Assembly (NCBI RefSeq): GCF_001592755.1
Contig: NZ_LUKF01000016.1
Location: forward strand, 310,001 to 374,000
DNA length: 64,000 nucleotides
DNA from: Bdellovibrio bacteriovorus
GTDB lineage: Bacteria; Bdellovibrionota; Bdellovibrionia; Bdellovibrionales; Bdellovibrionaceae
Direction: 5' to 3'
Position numbers and translations under genes: made by a program. Positions 43,412 to 52,527 of this stretch are shown here, one piece after another. Every line of letters begins with the position of its first letter. Positions within the stretch are counted from its first letter, which is position 1. The notes under the pieces are model-generated. The model did not search any database, was not told the origin of the DNA, and saw nothing but the letters and a program-made list of their open reading frames with translations.

Positions 43412-43706
43412 ACTGGCACTGAACATTGGCAGTTGCATTCACGAAGTAGTACGGTCCATTTGCGTAAACATAAGCGTACTGGAAGCCACCTGCGGGCACC
43501 CACACTTGGAACCAAGAATTCATCCACACACCTGTTTGAGTTAGACCGAAAACTTGTCCTTGGCAGAAGGCATTGAAGCCTGTGTAGTTATAAACCTGAA
43601 CAGCAGTCCATTGAGGTGTCACTTGGAATTGCATTTGCGGAACCCACCAAGCAAAGCTCAATGAAGGCAGCATAAAGCCCACGATAGCAACGAATAGATT
43701 TCTCAT
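43410..43706 (-). CDS. Tiny secreted aromatic-rich protein
   Basis: Start chosen at ATG 43706 (MRNLFVAIVGFM), with GAGGAG before it; the 20-codon longer frame lacks such a site. The 98-residue product has a signal peptide ending SFA and a mature part of about 80 residues with an exceptional content of Trp, Tyr, Phe and Gln (WWVPQMQFQVTPQW, VWMNSWFQVWVPAGG), compatible with one small beta-sandwich. Two cysteines (AFCQG and VQCQ) may pair. No family recognised; it may be related in fold to the neighbouring 42927 protein. The repeat copy 1 follows its stop. Confidence 0.6.
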   Translation of the reverse strand: MRNLFVAIVGFMLPSLSFAWWVPQMQFQVTPQWTAVQVYNYTGFNAFCQGQVFGLTQTGVWMNSWFQVWVPAGGFQYAYVYANGPYYFVNATANVQCQ

Positions 43707-43866
43707 AAAAACTCCTCGGTTAAAACTTTCCAGAGCCTCGTAACATGGGCCCTGTCGCTGTTTCAACGAAGAAACGACAGCCTTGTACTACAAAGAAATT
43801 AAGATCGTGAATTGCTGTTTATTTCAATTTGGAAGAGAGGTTGAGGGCCTCGTGACCCAGTTTTGC

Positions 43867-43938
43867 GCGATGGGTTGCAAAAAAGAAGCAGGCACTTTTT
43901 TCGATGCGATGGGTTGCAGAAAAGAAGCAGGCACCTTT
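43867..43938. repeat. Tandem pair of the short repeat, copies 2 and 3
   Basis: GCGATGGGTTGCA(A/G)AAAAGAAGC followed by AGGCAC(T/C)TTTT occurs at 43867-43900 and again at 43907-43938, exactly 40 bases apart, with two differences. The same core is copy 1 at 43386. Translating through it would give a duplicated peptide, but there is no ribosome-binding site. It resembles an intergenic REP-like word. Confidence 0.75.
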
Positions 43939-43951
43939 TGGTCGGCGCCTT

Positions 43952-43990
43952 CAAAAAAAAAGGAGCTATTTCTAGCTCCTTTTTTTTGGC
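43952..43990 (-). terminator. Terminator of the nuo operon
   Basis: AGGAGCTA TTTC TAGCTCCT (43961-43980) flanked by long A and T runs. It lies three bases after the nuoI stop on the minus strand and can also work in the plus direction. Confidence 0.9.
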
Positions 43991-43992
43991 GA

Positions 43993-44517
43993 TTAGATGC
44001 CTGATTTTAGGCGTTCTTCGTCGTCGACGTGGGTTTGGATGCCGCCCTTAAGATTTGGACGGTAAGCCAGGTGGTTGATGTCGTAGATGAAGTTGGCACC
44101 GTTCACGCCTGGAGTTTGCCACTCAGGGCCCAAACGGATGGCGTCCACGGGACATGCTTCTTCACAGTAACCGCAGAATACGCAGCGAAGAATGTCGATT
44201 TCGTAGCTGATCGGGAATTTTTCGACGTGAGGGTCGTTGTGTTCCGCCGCTACGATTTTGATACATTCCGCAGGACAGTTCGTCGCACACAACATACAAG
44301 CTGTGCAACGAAGTGAACCGTCTTTTTTCACTGTCAGAACGTGATTCCCTTTAAAGCGAGGAGAGTATTCATACTTTTCCTCTGGGTAGTTCAACGTCAT
44401 CATTTTCTTGCGGTTAAGAAGGTTCACCAACAAGTGCTTCATGGTGATGCCCAGGCCACCCAGGACCCCTGGCAAGTACCACTTTGCTTTTTCAGAGTTA
44501 TTTTGCATTACGCTCAT
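43993..44517 (-). CDS. nuoI: NADH-quinone oxidoreductase subunit I
   Basis: The 174-residue ferredoxin-like subunit carries two [4Fe-4S] clusters (N6a/N6b): CTACMLCATNCPAEC and CVFCGYCEEACPVDAI. It passes electrons from NuoG toward NuoB in the connecting arm of complex I. The amphipathic N-terminal helix (LGGLGITMKHLLVNLLN) is as usual. It overlaps the end of nuoG by four bases. In most operons nuoH lies between nuoG and nuoI; here it does not. It is the last gene before the terminator. Confidence 0.95.
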   Translation of the reverse strand: MSVMQNNSEKAKWYLPGVLGGLGITMKHLLVNLLNRKKMMTLNYPEEKYEYSPRFKGNHVLTVKKDGSLRCTACMLCATNCPAECIKIVAAEHNDPHVEKFPISYEIDILRCVFCGYCEEACPVDAIRLGPEWQTPGVNGANFIYDINHLAYRPNLKGGIQTHVDDEERLKSGI

Positions 44518-46097
44518 AGGCTGCCTCTTCTAAATACAAACTCGTTCTTCTTACGAGCTTCCAAAGTCACTTGGTCTTCACGCTGATTCATCGGCATGAA
44601 AGGTTGAGCTGTCGCTGTTGGGATTGTCAGGTTTTTACCTGCCAACAACAACGCCGCTTCCGTCAAAGTCAGTGCTTCAGAAACAATCGTCGTTACTTTT
44701 TTGAACTTCTGTTCAAGACCTGCGTGGTTGATGAACGTGCCATCTTTTTCCACGAAAGTTTTTGTTGGGATCAACCATACGTTGCCAGTCAAAGACATCA
44801 ACGCATCGTCTTTACCTGCTTGCAACCAGATCAAGTTTTGAGCTTTTGAAAGCTCTTTCACGCGCTCTTGAAGATCAGGGAAAACGGCTTGGTTTTCAGG
44901 ACCCGCAACAACCACAGTTTTGATCGAACCGTTACCAAGTCCTTGAGTCAAATCCGCCCAAGTTGCTGTGATACCGTGTTTTTCCAAAACTTTCAGAAGA
45001 CCTTTTGTATTCGGGTTTTTATCACCACGAAGAAGAAGGCCGTCAAAGCTGTCGAAAGTTTCTTTGTTATTAATCCAGAAGAAGACTTTCTTAGTTTTGA
45101 ATTCGTTTACGAATGTAGACACAATCGCATCAAACTCTTCCACTGTGTATTGAGCCGTCAAAACAAGAGCCAAAGAATCGCCCGAAGTGTTTTTCAAAAC
45201 TTCATGAGCATTCTTCGCCGCCGCTCCGCCAGCCATTTCTGTCCAGCCAGAAGCATTGCGAACTTGCGCTTTCAACAAGCGAGTTTCTTTGTTCACGAAT
45301 TTATAGATGTCGCGACCTTCGTCACACATCCAGTAACCGTTCACTTTTTCATTGTAAACAGGCTTCACGCGGAAGAAACCTTCCTTGTTGAAGTACACTT
45401 TTACGTTACAACCGTTTGAACAACCGTTGCAGACTGTTTCCGCGTCTTTGAGATACCATACGCGCTGACGGAAACGGAAATCTTTCGACGTCAATGCACC
45501 GACCGGGCAGATGTCGACAGTATTCAAAGAGTATTTATTGTTAAGCTCAACACCTTCGTGAGTTCCGATTTCAGAACGGTCACCACGGTTGAAGATACCC
45601 AACTCATTCGTCTTAGAAACTTCTTCAGTGAAACGAACGCAGCGAGAGCACAAGATACATCTTTCAGAGTCCAAAACCACTGTCGGACCTAGATCGACCA
45701 CTTTGTGTTTTTTTACTTTGGCTTCAGCCATTTCTGGATCGTACTTACCGTACTCCATGTATTGGTCTTGAAGACCGCACTCACCCGCTTGGTCACAGAT
45801 AGGGCAATCCAACGGATGGTTGATCAAGTGGAAGTCCAAGCCCCACTTTACAGCATCACGTACTTTTTCAGACGTGTTGTTGATCTTCATGCCTTCCGTA
45901 ACCATTGTGTTACATGCGATTTGTACACGTGGATTTCCTTCGATCTCCACCATACAAAGACGACATACACCCGCGACACTCAAACCTGGGTGCCAGCAGT
46001 AGTGTGCGATACGATCGCCAGACTGTTGCATGGCTTCGATAATCGACGTGCCTTCTTTTACTTCGACTTCTTTGCCATTAATGGTGCATTTCGGCAT
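44514..46097 (-). CDS. nuoG: NADH-quinone oxidoreductase subunit G (short form)
   Basis: The 527-residue subunit has the N-terminal [2Fe-2S] ferredoxin domain ([17 protein letters not shown]), the N4/N5-type cluster motifs ([25 protein letters not shown]) and a molybdopterin-oxidoreductase-type cluster ([10 protein letters not shown]). It is shorter than typical NuoG (700-900 residues); the C-terminal molybdopterin-like region is cut down to about 250 residues. The start overlaps the nuoF end by 20 bases. It relays electrons within the peripheral arm. Confidence 0.93.
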   Translation of the reverse strand: MPKCTINGKEVEVKEGTSIIEAMQQSGDRIAHYCWHPGLSVAGVCRLCMVEIEGNPRVQIACNTMVTEGMKINNTSEKVRDAVKWGLDFHLINHPLDCPICDQAGECGLQDQYMEYGKYDPEMAEAKVKKHKVVDLGPTVVLDSERCILCSRCVRFTEEVSKTNELGIFNRGDRSEIGTHEGVELNNKYSLNTVDICPVGALTSKDFRFRQRVWYLKDAETVCNGCSNGCNVKVYFNKEGFFRVKPVYNEKVNGYWMCDEGRDIYKFVNKETRLLKAQVRNASGWTEMAGGAAAKNAHEVLKNTSGDSLALVLTAQYTVEEFDAIVSTFVNEFKTKKVFFWINNKETFDSFDGLLLRGDKNPNTKGLLKVLEKHGITATWADLTQGLGNGSIKTVVVAGPENQAVFPDLQERVKELSKAQNLIWLQAGKDDALMSLTGNVWLIPTKTFVEKDGTFINHAGLEQKFKKVTTIVSEALTLTEAALLLAGKNLTIPTATAQPFMPMNQREDQVTLEARKKNEFVFRRGSL

Positions 46098-47370
46098 ATG
46101 TCGTTCCTTTTACTTTCGAACGTCCTTCGCGGACATAGAATTCAAATTCATCTCTAAACTTAGTCACAAAGCTCAAAACCGGAAGAGCCGCTGCATCGGA
46201 AAGGGCACAGATTGTTTTCCCTTTCATGTTGTCAGCAACTTTGATCAACAAGTCGATGTCTTGCAAACGACCGCGACCTTCCAAGATCGAGTGAAGAATC
46301 TTGTTCAACCAACCTGTACCTTCACGGCAAGGTGTACATTGACCACAAGACTCATGCGCATAGAAGTGAGTCAAAACACCCAACATATCCACCATACATT
46401 GAGAGTCGTCGATCACGATCACCGCACCAGAACCAAGCATGGTTCCAAGGCCCGCCAATGATTCGTAATCTAGATTTGCTTTCGCCACTTCTTCTGCTGT
46501 TAAAACAGGAGCTGAAGATCCACCAGGAATAACCGCTTTTAATTTGCGGCCTGGTTTCATGCCTCCGCCCTCTTTCATAAGCAAATCCATCAAAGGATAG
46601 CCCAATGGAACTTCGTAGTTCCCTGGAGTCATCACGTTTCCAGAAAGAGAGAACAATTTTGTTCCCGCAGATTTTTCTGTTCCATGTTTGCGGTAAGTTT
46701 GTGCGCCATCGCGAACGATGTAAGTCACGGCCGCCAAAGTTTCCACGTTGTTCACGATTGTTGGTTTACGCAAGTAACCTTGAACCGCTGGGAATGGAGG
46801 CTTCAATTTTGGTTGGCCTTTCAAGCCTTCCAAAGAAGAGATCATGCCTGTCTCTTCACCGCAGATATAAGCGCCGGCACCACGGTACACATCAAGGTCA
46901 AAGTCGAAACCAGAACCCAAGATGTTTTTACCAAGAAGGCCCGCTGCATAAGCTTCTTTGATCGCTTTATTTAAGCATTCGATCGGGTAAACGTATTCAC
47001 CACGAACGTAGATATAACCTTTATTAGAACCCACCGCGAAGCCAGAGATAATCATGCCTTCGATCAATTGATGTGGAGCACGCTCCATCATCATACGGTC
47101 TTTAAATGTACCAGGCTCCCCTTCATCGGCGTTGCAAAGAAGGTAACGAGGTTCTCCATTTTTAGGAAGGAAGCCCCATTTCATACCTGTTGGGAAACCT
47201 GCACCACCACGACCACGAAGACCCGAAGCTTTCACTTCGTCGATGATTTGCTGAGGTTGCATTTTCAAAGCTTTTGGCAAAGTTTCGTAACCGCCTTTAG
47301 CTTTGTAACCAGCCAAAGTTTGATACTCTGGCAAGTGATAGAATTCCGTCAGTAATTTTGTTTCAGCCAT
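46078..47370 (-). CDS. nuoF: NADH-quinone oxidoreductase subunit F (NADH/FMN site)
   Basis: The 430-residue subunit has the NADH/FMN region ([16 protein letters not shown], then [13 protein letters not shown]) and the N3 [4Fe-4S] cysteines in [15 protein letters not shown] with a distal Cys in ICALSDAAA. It oxidises NADH and hands electrons to the iron-sulfur chain. The start overlaps the nuoE stop as TAATG, showing translational coupling. Confidence 0.96.
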   Translation of the reverse strand: MAETKLLTEFYHLPEYQTLAGYKAKGGYETLPKALKMQPQQIIDEVKASGLRGRGGAGFPTGMKWGFLPKNGEPRYLLCNADEGEPGTFKDRMMMERAPHQLIEGMIISGFAVGSNKGYIYVRGEYVYPIECLNKAIKEAYAAGLLGKNILGSGFDFDLDVYRGAGAYICGEETGMISSLEGLKGQPKLKPPFPAVQGYLRKPTIVNNVETLAAVTYIVRDGAQTYRKHGTEKSAGTKLFSLSGNVMTPGNYEVPLGYPLMDLLMKEGGGMKPGRKLKAVIPGGSSAPVLTAEEVAKANLDYESLAGLGTMLGSGAVIVIDDSQCMVDMLGVLTHFYAHESCGQCTPCREGTGWLNKILHSILEGRGRLQDIDLLIKVADNMKGKTICALSDAAALPVLSFVTKFRDEFEFYVREGRSKVKGTTYAEMHH

Positions 47371-47843
47371 TATTTCATTCCTCGTAGCAGATTCATTGCT
47401 GATTCCGGAGTGAGTTTCTCATGATACGTGTCGTTTACTTGCATCATTGGAGCCGTTCCGCAGGAACCCAAGCACTCCACTTTGCTGACTGTGAAACGGC
47501 CATCTGAAGTGACTTCGCCGTATTTCACACCCAACTCGTGGCAGATGTGGCTAGCCATCTCGCGACCACCTTCAAGAGCGCAGGAAATATTCGTGCATAC
47601 TTGCACATGGTATTTACCCACCGGCTTTTGATTGAACATCGTATAAAACTTAAAAACTTCGTTAATACGTGCTTCAGGGATGTCCATCACTTTAGAAAGA
47701 TACGTGATCATTTCCGCAGTGACGAAACCGTTGTTTTCTTTTTGTGCGATGTAAAGGCTTGGGATGATCGCAGAATCTTTCGCTTCATAGCGATTCAATT
47801 CTTTTTTTACTTCCGCCAAACCTTGTTCACTTAGTTGAAACAT
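47370..47843 (-). CDS. nuoE: NADH-quinone oxidoreductase subunit E
   Basis: The 157-residue thioredoxin-like subunit binds the N1a [2Fe-2S] cluster through CTNISC and ECLGSC, both visible. It pairs with NuoF in the NADH module. A 91-base gap with two GC-rich hairpins separates it from nuoCD upstream, the only sizeable gap in the operon. Confidence 0.95.
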   Translation of the reverse strand: MFQLSEQGLAEVKKELNRYEAKDSAIIPSLYIAQKENNGFVTAEMITYLSKVMDIPEARINEVFKFYTMFNQKPVGKYHVQVCTNISCALEGGREMASHICHELGVKYGEVTSDGRFTVSKVECLGSCGTAPMMQVNDTYHEKLTPESAMNLLRGMK

Positions 47844-47934
47844 TCTTTTTCCTTTAAATTTTTCAAAACTCTAAGTTGCTTCAGTTCCGGGCCTTGCGGC
47901 CCTCCGCTCTGCGGGCTGCCGCCCTTCCGTCCGA
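47844..47934 (-). other. GC-rich inverted repeats between nuoCD and nuoE
   Basis: On the minus strand GCCCGC/GCGGAG and then GGGCCGCAAGGCCC form adjacent stems. They lie only in this gap and are more GC-rich than the flanks. They could be a processing site or attenuator that sets NuoE-I level relative to NuoB-CD. Confidence 0.45.
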
Positions 47935-49617
47935 TTATCTATCTAGTTCACCAGCGATTAAGTTCATCGATGCGACAGTTGCGATAGCATCTGCCAACAT
48001 CGCGCCTTTCACTACCGTTGGGTACGATTGGTAGATCGCGAAACATGGTGGACGGACTTTCAAACGGTATGGATTTGCAGAGCCGTCGCTCACTAGATAG
48101 AAACCTAGTTCACCGTTGGCCGCTTCCGTCGCATCGTAAACTTCGCCCACTGGAGGACGAAGCCCTTTGATGATCAACATGAAGTGATTCATCAAACCTT
48201 CGATGTTTCCGTAAACGTCTTTTTTCTCTGGAAGAACGATGCCTTTGTCGCGGATTGTGTAATCGCCACCTGGAACGTTTTTGCAGACTTGTTCGATGAT
48301 ACGAACTGATTGGCGCATTTCTTCGAAACGAACCAAGTAACGGTCGTAGATATCACCTGTTGTTCCTACTGGAACATCAAAGTCCAAAGCGTCGTAACCA
48401 TAGTAAGGTTTCGCTTTACGCAAATCCAAGTTCACGCCGGAAGCGCGAAGAAGAGGACCTGTGTAACCCCATTGAATCGCGTCTTGAGCAGATACCGGGC
48501 ACACGTTTTTAGTACGAAGGATGAAGATTTTGTTGTCCAAAACCATCGAAGCCATTTCGTCAGTGCCTTTACGGATCTCTTTACAAAGAGCTAAAACTTC
48601 GTCGAACCAGCCTTCAGGCGCATCTTGAGCCATACCACCGACGCGAGTCATAGATACAGTCAAACGAGCTCCGCAAAGTTTTTCGAACAAGCCATAAACC
48701 TGTTCACGAAGACCGAACATATAGAAGAAAGAAGTCAAAGCACCCAAGTCCATCGCGCCCGTACCGATTGCAATCGTGTGGTCGATGATACGAGAAAGCT
48801 CTGCCAAGATCACACGCATCGCTTGCGCTTTAGGCGGGATTTCCACGCCCAACAAACGCTCGACCGCTTTACAGTAACCAATGTTATTCATTGGCGCTGA
48901 ACAGTAGTTCAAACGATCTGTGTACGGGATCACTTGGTTGTACGGATGAGTCTCTGCCATTTTTTCGAAACAGCGGTGAAGATATCCGATTTCATTGTTA
49001 CAACGAACGATCGTCTCGCCGTCCATCTCAGCCATCACACGAAGAGTTCCGTGCATCGCTGTATGGGCAGGACCGATATTCAAAGGAACATATTTATCAT
49101 TCAACACATCACCAGGAGAACCCGGTTCGTTGTTGAAGTGAATTGGCAATGAGGACGTGCAAGGTTGTTGCAAGTTCGCATCGTAGTCTTTACGAAGCGG
49201 ATGACCCACGAATTGATGATGAGTCAAGATACGGCGCAAGTTAGGATGACCCTCGAACTTGATACCGAACATGTCATAGGCTTCACGCTCAAACCAGTCC
49301 GCACCCTTCCAAGCCGGAAGAACTGTCCCGATAGATTCGTTTTCACCAACCTGTGCTTTTACACGCAAACGAGAAGCGTCTTTTGACGAGAACAAGTGGT
49401 AAACAACGTCGAAACGTTTTTCGCGGTTTGGAAAATCCACTCCGCACACGTCCATCAAGAAATCGAAATGACCATTTTCGCGAAGAAACAAAAGCAACGC
49501 CGGAACGTCTTCTTTTGGAACTTCAAGAACGTCATCACCCACAGCGTGGATGAACTTGTAGTTCTCGATTTTAAATTTACCCGCGAGGTTTTGTTTTAAA
49601 GTCTCAAGTTTGTTCAT
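47935..49617 (-). CDS. nuoCD: NADH-quinone oxidoreductase fused subunit C/D
   Basis: Start chosen at ATG 49617 ([10 protein letters not shown]), 14 bases inside the end of nuoB and preceded by GGAAG; the 16-codon longer frame is less likely. Of 560 residues, about 1-150 are NuoC ([24 protein letters not shown]) and about 180-560 NuoD ([35 protein letters not shown]), which lines the quinone site. The C-terminus keeps [11 protein letters not shown] and ending LIAGELDR. The CD fusion is known in E. coli and others. Confidence 0.95.
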   Translation of the reverse strand: MNKLETLKQNLAGKFKIENYKFIHAVGDDVLEVPKEDVPALLLFLRENGHFDFLMDVCGVDFPNREKRFDVVYHLFSSKDASRLRVKAQVGENESIGTVLPAWKGADWFEREAYDMFGIKFEGHPNLRRILTHHQFVGHPLRKDYDANLQQPCTSSLPIHFNNEPGSPGDVLNDKYVPLNIGPAHTAMHGTLRVMAEMDGETIVRCNNEIGYLHRCFEKMAETHPYNQVIPYTDRLNYCSAPMNNIGYCKAVERLLGVEIPPKAQAMRVILAELSRIIDHTIAIGTGAMDLGALTSFFYMFGLREQVYGLFEKLCGARLTVSMTRVGGMAQDAPEGWFDEVLALCKEIRKGTDEMASMVLDNKIFILRTKNVCPVSAQDAIQWGYTGPLLRASGVNLDLRKAKPYYGYDALDFDVPVGTTGDIYDRYLVRFEEMRQSVRIIEQVCKNVPGGDYTIRDKGIVLPEKKDVYGNIEGLMNHFMLIIKGLRPPVGEVYDATEAANGELGFYLVSDGSANPYRLKVRPPCFAIYQSYPTVVKGAMLADAIATVASMNLIAGELDR

Positions 49618-50167
49618 ATGGATACTTCCAGTTGTCTTTCCAAGGACGTGGTTGACGAGTCGCAATCATACGTTGCAATGCCATGATTCCATCCATCACC
49701 GCTTCTGGTGTTGGAGGGCAACCTGGGATGTAAACGTCGACAGGGATGACTTTGTCGACGCCTTGAAGAACGTGGTAAGCGCGGTAGAAACCACCAGAGC
49801 TTGCACACGCGCCCATGGAGATCACGTATTTTGGTTCAAGCATTTGTTGATAAATACGAGTGATCACCGGAGCCATTTTTTCTGTGATAGTTCCAGCAAC
49901 GACAAGCAAGTCCGCTTGACGAGGAGAGAAACGAGCCACCTCAGCACCGAAACGTGCTAGGTCATACTTCGGTCCCATCACTGACATGAACTCGATACCA
50001 CAACAAGCAGTACCGTAAGGCATTGGCCACAAAGAATTTTTTTGCCCCCACGCCACCAAAGCATCGAGCCTTGATGTGAAAGCAACATCTCGTGACATAT
50101 CATCTATGGCTTGAGTTCCGCTTGCGCCTGCGAGAGACACAGAACCCTGCACTTGATCTTTGTGCAT
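49604..50167 (-). CDS. nuoB: NADH-quinone oxidoreductase subunit B
   Basis: The 187-residue subunit binds cluster N2, last in the chain, through the tandem cysteines in GTACCGIEF together with GACASSGG and PGCPPTPE. It is the first gene of this operon; nuoA normally stands before it but the next gene upstream is a divergent protease. AGAGGTG precedes the ATG. A sigma-70-like promoter is visible about 30 bases upstream. Confidence 0.96.
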   Translation of the reverse strand: MHKDQVQGSVSLAGASGTQAIDDMSRDVAFTSRLDALVAWGQKNSLWPMPYGTACCGIEFMSVMGPKYDLARFGAEVARFSPRQADLLVVAGTITEKMAPVITRIYQQMLEPKYVISMGACASSGGFYRAYHVLQGVDKVIPVDVYIPGCPPTPEAVMDGIMALQRMIATRQPRPWKDNWKYPYEQT

Positions 50168-50204
50168 AAATACACCTCTGCAATTTCATTTAGCTATCAT
50201 TAAG

Positions 50205-50233
50205 TAGTTACTGAAAATCCGTAATCCTGACAA
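50205..50233 (-). promoter_or_regulatory. Putative sigma-70 promoter of the nuo operon
   Basis: On the minus strand TTGTCA, 17 bases, TAACTA. The spacing is ideal and the distance to the nuoB ATG allows a leader of about 30 bases. Confidence 0.5.
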
Positions 50234-50416
50234 CTAGATAAGTAATATAAGGGGCGCGTCTGATTTCTTCAACGCGGCATTCCGAAACGGGGTAATTGAA
50301 ATTGATTCTCTAGTCGTCTCATTTCAAACTTTAATTTCCACCTAACATCACTCGAGGAGAAGTCCAGTTGTTGATCAGCAGGACTTCGAGGGGACCTCGA
50401 CAAGAAGGGAAACAGC

Positions 50417-51835
50417 ATGAAGAAAATGGCTCTGTACGTGAGTTCTGCCATGCTTGCGATCAGCTTAGGGGCGCAAGCTAATTCAAAAAGACAAGATTTG
50501 CTCATTAAACTAGCACCGGGCTTCGTCGAGTTCGAAATGCAGGGAGCAAAAATCGAAAAGCTGAGCGAATCCTGGGTTCGCGTTCAAGCGCCTCGCGGTA
50601 TGAGCATTCAATCTCTGGAGAAAAATCCAGCTGTTGAGTACGTTCAACCGAACTACAAAGTGAAATTACTTGAAGATTATCGCATTGAAGACCCATTGCG
50701 CCGTGCTGCTTTGGCGAAAATGCTTTCTAGAAATCCTCAACTTCGCGCAGCCGCTCGTCAGGACAATCCGGCGATCCCTGACGCTCCGCAAACTACAACA
50801 GGCGCGGATCCTTTGTTTTCAAAACAATGGGGCATGATCGATAACGGCGTTGTCGATGCATGGAAAGTGACTAAAGGAAGTCCAGATATGATCGTTGCCG
50901 TGATCGACACGGGCGTGGACTACACTCACGAAGATCTTCTGCCGAACTTGTGGAGAAACGCGAATGAAATTCCAAACAACGGTATTGATGACGACGGCAA
51001 CGGTTATGTCGACGACGTGATCGGCTGGGACTTTGTCGGCAACGACAACAAGCCTTACGACCTGGCTGTTGATACTTTGGATGGACTGTTTAAAGGTGGA
51101 AACCCGGGTCACGGAACTCACTGTGCTGGCAATGTGGCAGCTCGTGGTGACAACGGTAAAGGGATTGCGGGCGTCGCACCGAATGTGAAAATCATGTCTT
51201 TGCGTTTCATCGGCATGACTGGCGGCGGAACCACAGCGGATGCGATTAAATCTATTCGTTACGCTGTTGATAATGGCGCGAAGGTTTTGAACAACTCTTG
51301 GGGTTCTGAAGGTGAAGAACCAGGCGCTCCAGAAAACCAAGCTTTGCGTGATGCTGTTCAATACGCGCAAGACAAAGGTGTTCTTTTTATCGCCGCCGCA
51401 GGTAACGGCCACAAAGGCGTTGGTTACGACAACGACAATGACCCAAATCCTGCCTACCCGGCTTCTTACCCGCATGACAACATCATCGCGGTAGCGGCTT
51501 TGGATTCCAACGATCGCTTGGGTTCATTCTCAAACTGGGGGCACAAGTCGGTGGATATCGGCGCACCTGGTGTGAAAGTATTTTCGACAGTTGTGGGTCA
51601 AGGCTACACTGACACCGTGATCGATAAGTTTGGTTTCAAAGCCACTTGGGACGGAACTTCCATGGCAGCTCCACACGTTGCAGGTGCCGCGGCTCTTTAC
51701 TGGTCGGCTCATCCAGAGAAATCTTGGCAAGATGTGAAGGCGGCGATCTTGGGTTCTTCTCGTAGAATTCAAGCTCTTGACGGCAAGTCTGTGTCGAACG
51801 GCAAGTTGGACGTTAAAGCTTTGATGAATTACTAA
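50417..51835 (+). CDS. Secreted subtilisin-like serine protease (S8)
   Basis: The 472-residue pre-pro-protease has a signal peptide (about 1-21), an inhibitor-like propeptide (about 25-85, with VEYVQPNYKV) and a catalytic domain. Catalytic residues are D164 (VIDTGVD), H235 (GHGTHCAG) and S415 (GTSMAAPHVAG), with oxyanion Asn in AAAGNGH (N330). A DDDGNGYVDD loop (191-200) probably binds calcium, as in thermitase-like subtilases. No C-terminal extension. GAAGGGAAA precedes the ATG. In a predator it could digest prey proteins or process surface proteins; the sequence gives no target. Confidence 0.93.
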   Translation: MKKMALYVSSAMLAISLGAQANSKRQDLLIKLAPGFVEFEMQGAKIEKLSESWVRVQAPRGMSIQSLEKNPAVEYVQPNYKVKLLEDYRIEDPLRRAALAKMLSRNPQLRAAARQDNPAIPDAPQTTTGADPLFSKQWGMIDNGVVDAWKVTKGSPDMIVAVIDTGVDYTHEDLLPNLWRNANEIPNNGIDDDGNGYVDDVIGWDFVGNDNKPYDLAVDTLDGLFKGGNPGHGTHCAGNVAARGDNGKGIAGVAPNVKIMSLRFIGMTGGGTTADAIKSIRYAVDNGAKVLNNSWGSEGEEPGAPENQALRDAVQYAQDKGVLFIAAAGNGHKGVGYDNDNDPNPAYPASYPHDNIIAVAALDSNDRLGSFSNWGHKSVDIGAPGVKVFSTVVGQGYTDTVIDKFGFKATWDGTSMAAPHVAGAAALYWSAHPEKSWQDVKAAILGSSRRIQALDGKSVSNGKLDVKALMNY

Positions 51836-51874
51836 AGCTTTCACCAACTTAATTTGTAAAAGTGAAGCACCTCT

Positions 51875-51932
51875 AAAAAAGTAGAACGAGCACTTACCGA
51901 AAGGATTTCAAAGATGCGCGTTCTACTTTTTT
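51875..51932 (+). repeat. Perfect 14-bp inverted repeat enclosing the yceI start
   Basis: The left arm runs A6-GTAGAACG (51875-51888), the right arm CGTTCTAC-T6 (51919-51932). The 30-base loop contains the AAGGA ribosome-binding site and the ATG at 51914; the right arm is codons 2-7. It looks like a terminator whose loop carries a start site. Regulation by structure or premature termination is possible. Confidence 0.7.
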
Positions 51933-52519
51933 CATTTCTAGCCACTACTCTTTTTTCTGCAACATCATTTGCCGAGAAGTTTGAGCTTGATAAGTCTCAC
52001 ACGGATGTCAGCTTCAGGGCACCTCACTTGATGGTTTCCAAAGTCAAAGGCCGTTTCGAAAAATTCGAAGGTACTTTCGACTTCGACGAAAAAACTCAAA
52101 AATTGGAAAACGTGTTCGTCAAAGTTTACACAGACTCTTTGAACACGAATGAGAAAGACCGCGACAAGCACTTACGCACGGCGGATTTCTTCGACGTTAA
52201 AAAATATCCAGAGATGACCTTCAAGGGAAACAAAGTTGATTACGACAATGGCAAGCCCGATAAAATTCATGGCGACCTGACTATTCGTGGTATCACGAAG
52301 CCGGCGACCTTCGACATCGACTACAAAGGCGCGGTCAACGATCCATGGGGAAATCGTGTCATTTCTTTCGAGGCTGAAGCTAAAGTAAATCGCAAAGACT
52401 TCGGTTTGAACTGGAATAAAGCGATGGACAAAGGCGGCTGGGTTGTCGGCGACGACATCGAAATCGAAATTGATGGCGAAGCCAAAGTAGCAAAACCTGC
52501 AGCTCCGGCAAAAAAATAG
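51914..52519 (+). CDS. YceI-family periplasmic lipocalin-like protein
   Basis: The 201-residue product has a signal peptide (1-20, ending SFA) and the YceI beta-barrel: DKSHTDVSFRAPHLMVSKVKGRF at the start, DLTIRGITKPATF in the middle and DFGLNWNKAM near the end. YceI proteins bind isoprenoid or quinone-like lipids in the periplasm. The C-terminus has an extra Ala/Pro/Lys tail (VAKPAAPAKK). The gene is followed after eight bases by the MNIO gene with a good ribosome-binding site, so it heads a three-gene operon. Its start codon lies within the loop of a 14-bp inverted repeat. Confidence 0.92.
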   Translation: MRVLLFSFLATTLFSATSFAEKFELDKSHTDVSFRAPHLMVSKVKGRFEKFEGTFDFDEKTQKLENVFVKVYTDSLNTNEKDRDKHLRTADFFDVKKYPEMTFKGNKVDYDNGKPDKIHGDLTIRGITKPATFDIDYKGAVNDPWGNRVISFEAEAKVNRKDFGLNWNKAMDKGGWVVGDDIEIEIDGEAKVAKPAAPAKK

Positions 52520-52527
52520 GAGCTGAC

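Noticed and set aside
43783-44004. 73-codon plus-strand ORF containing a duplicated peptide AMGCKKEAGTF
   Set aside because: No ribosome-binding site; the duplication is simply the 40-bp DNA repeat read through, and the ORF ends inside the nuo terminator and nuoI.
44868-45419. 183-codon plus-strand ORF
   Set aside because: Antisense shadow of nuoG; no start signals or recognisable motifs.
50819-51475. 218-codon minus-strand ORF
   Set aside because: Antisense shadow of the subtilase gene, whose catalytic motifs are unmistakable on the plus strand.
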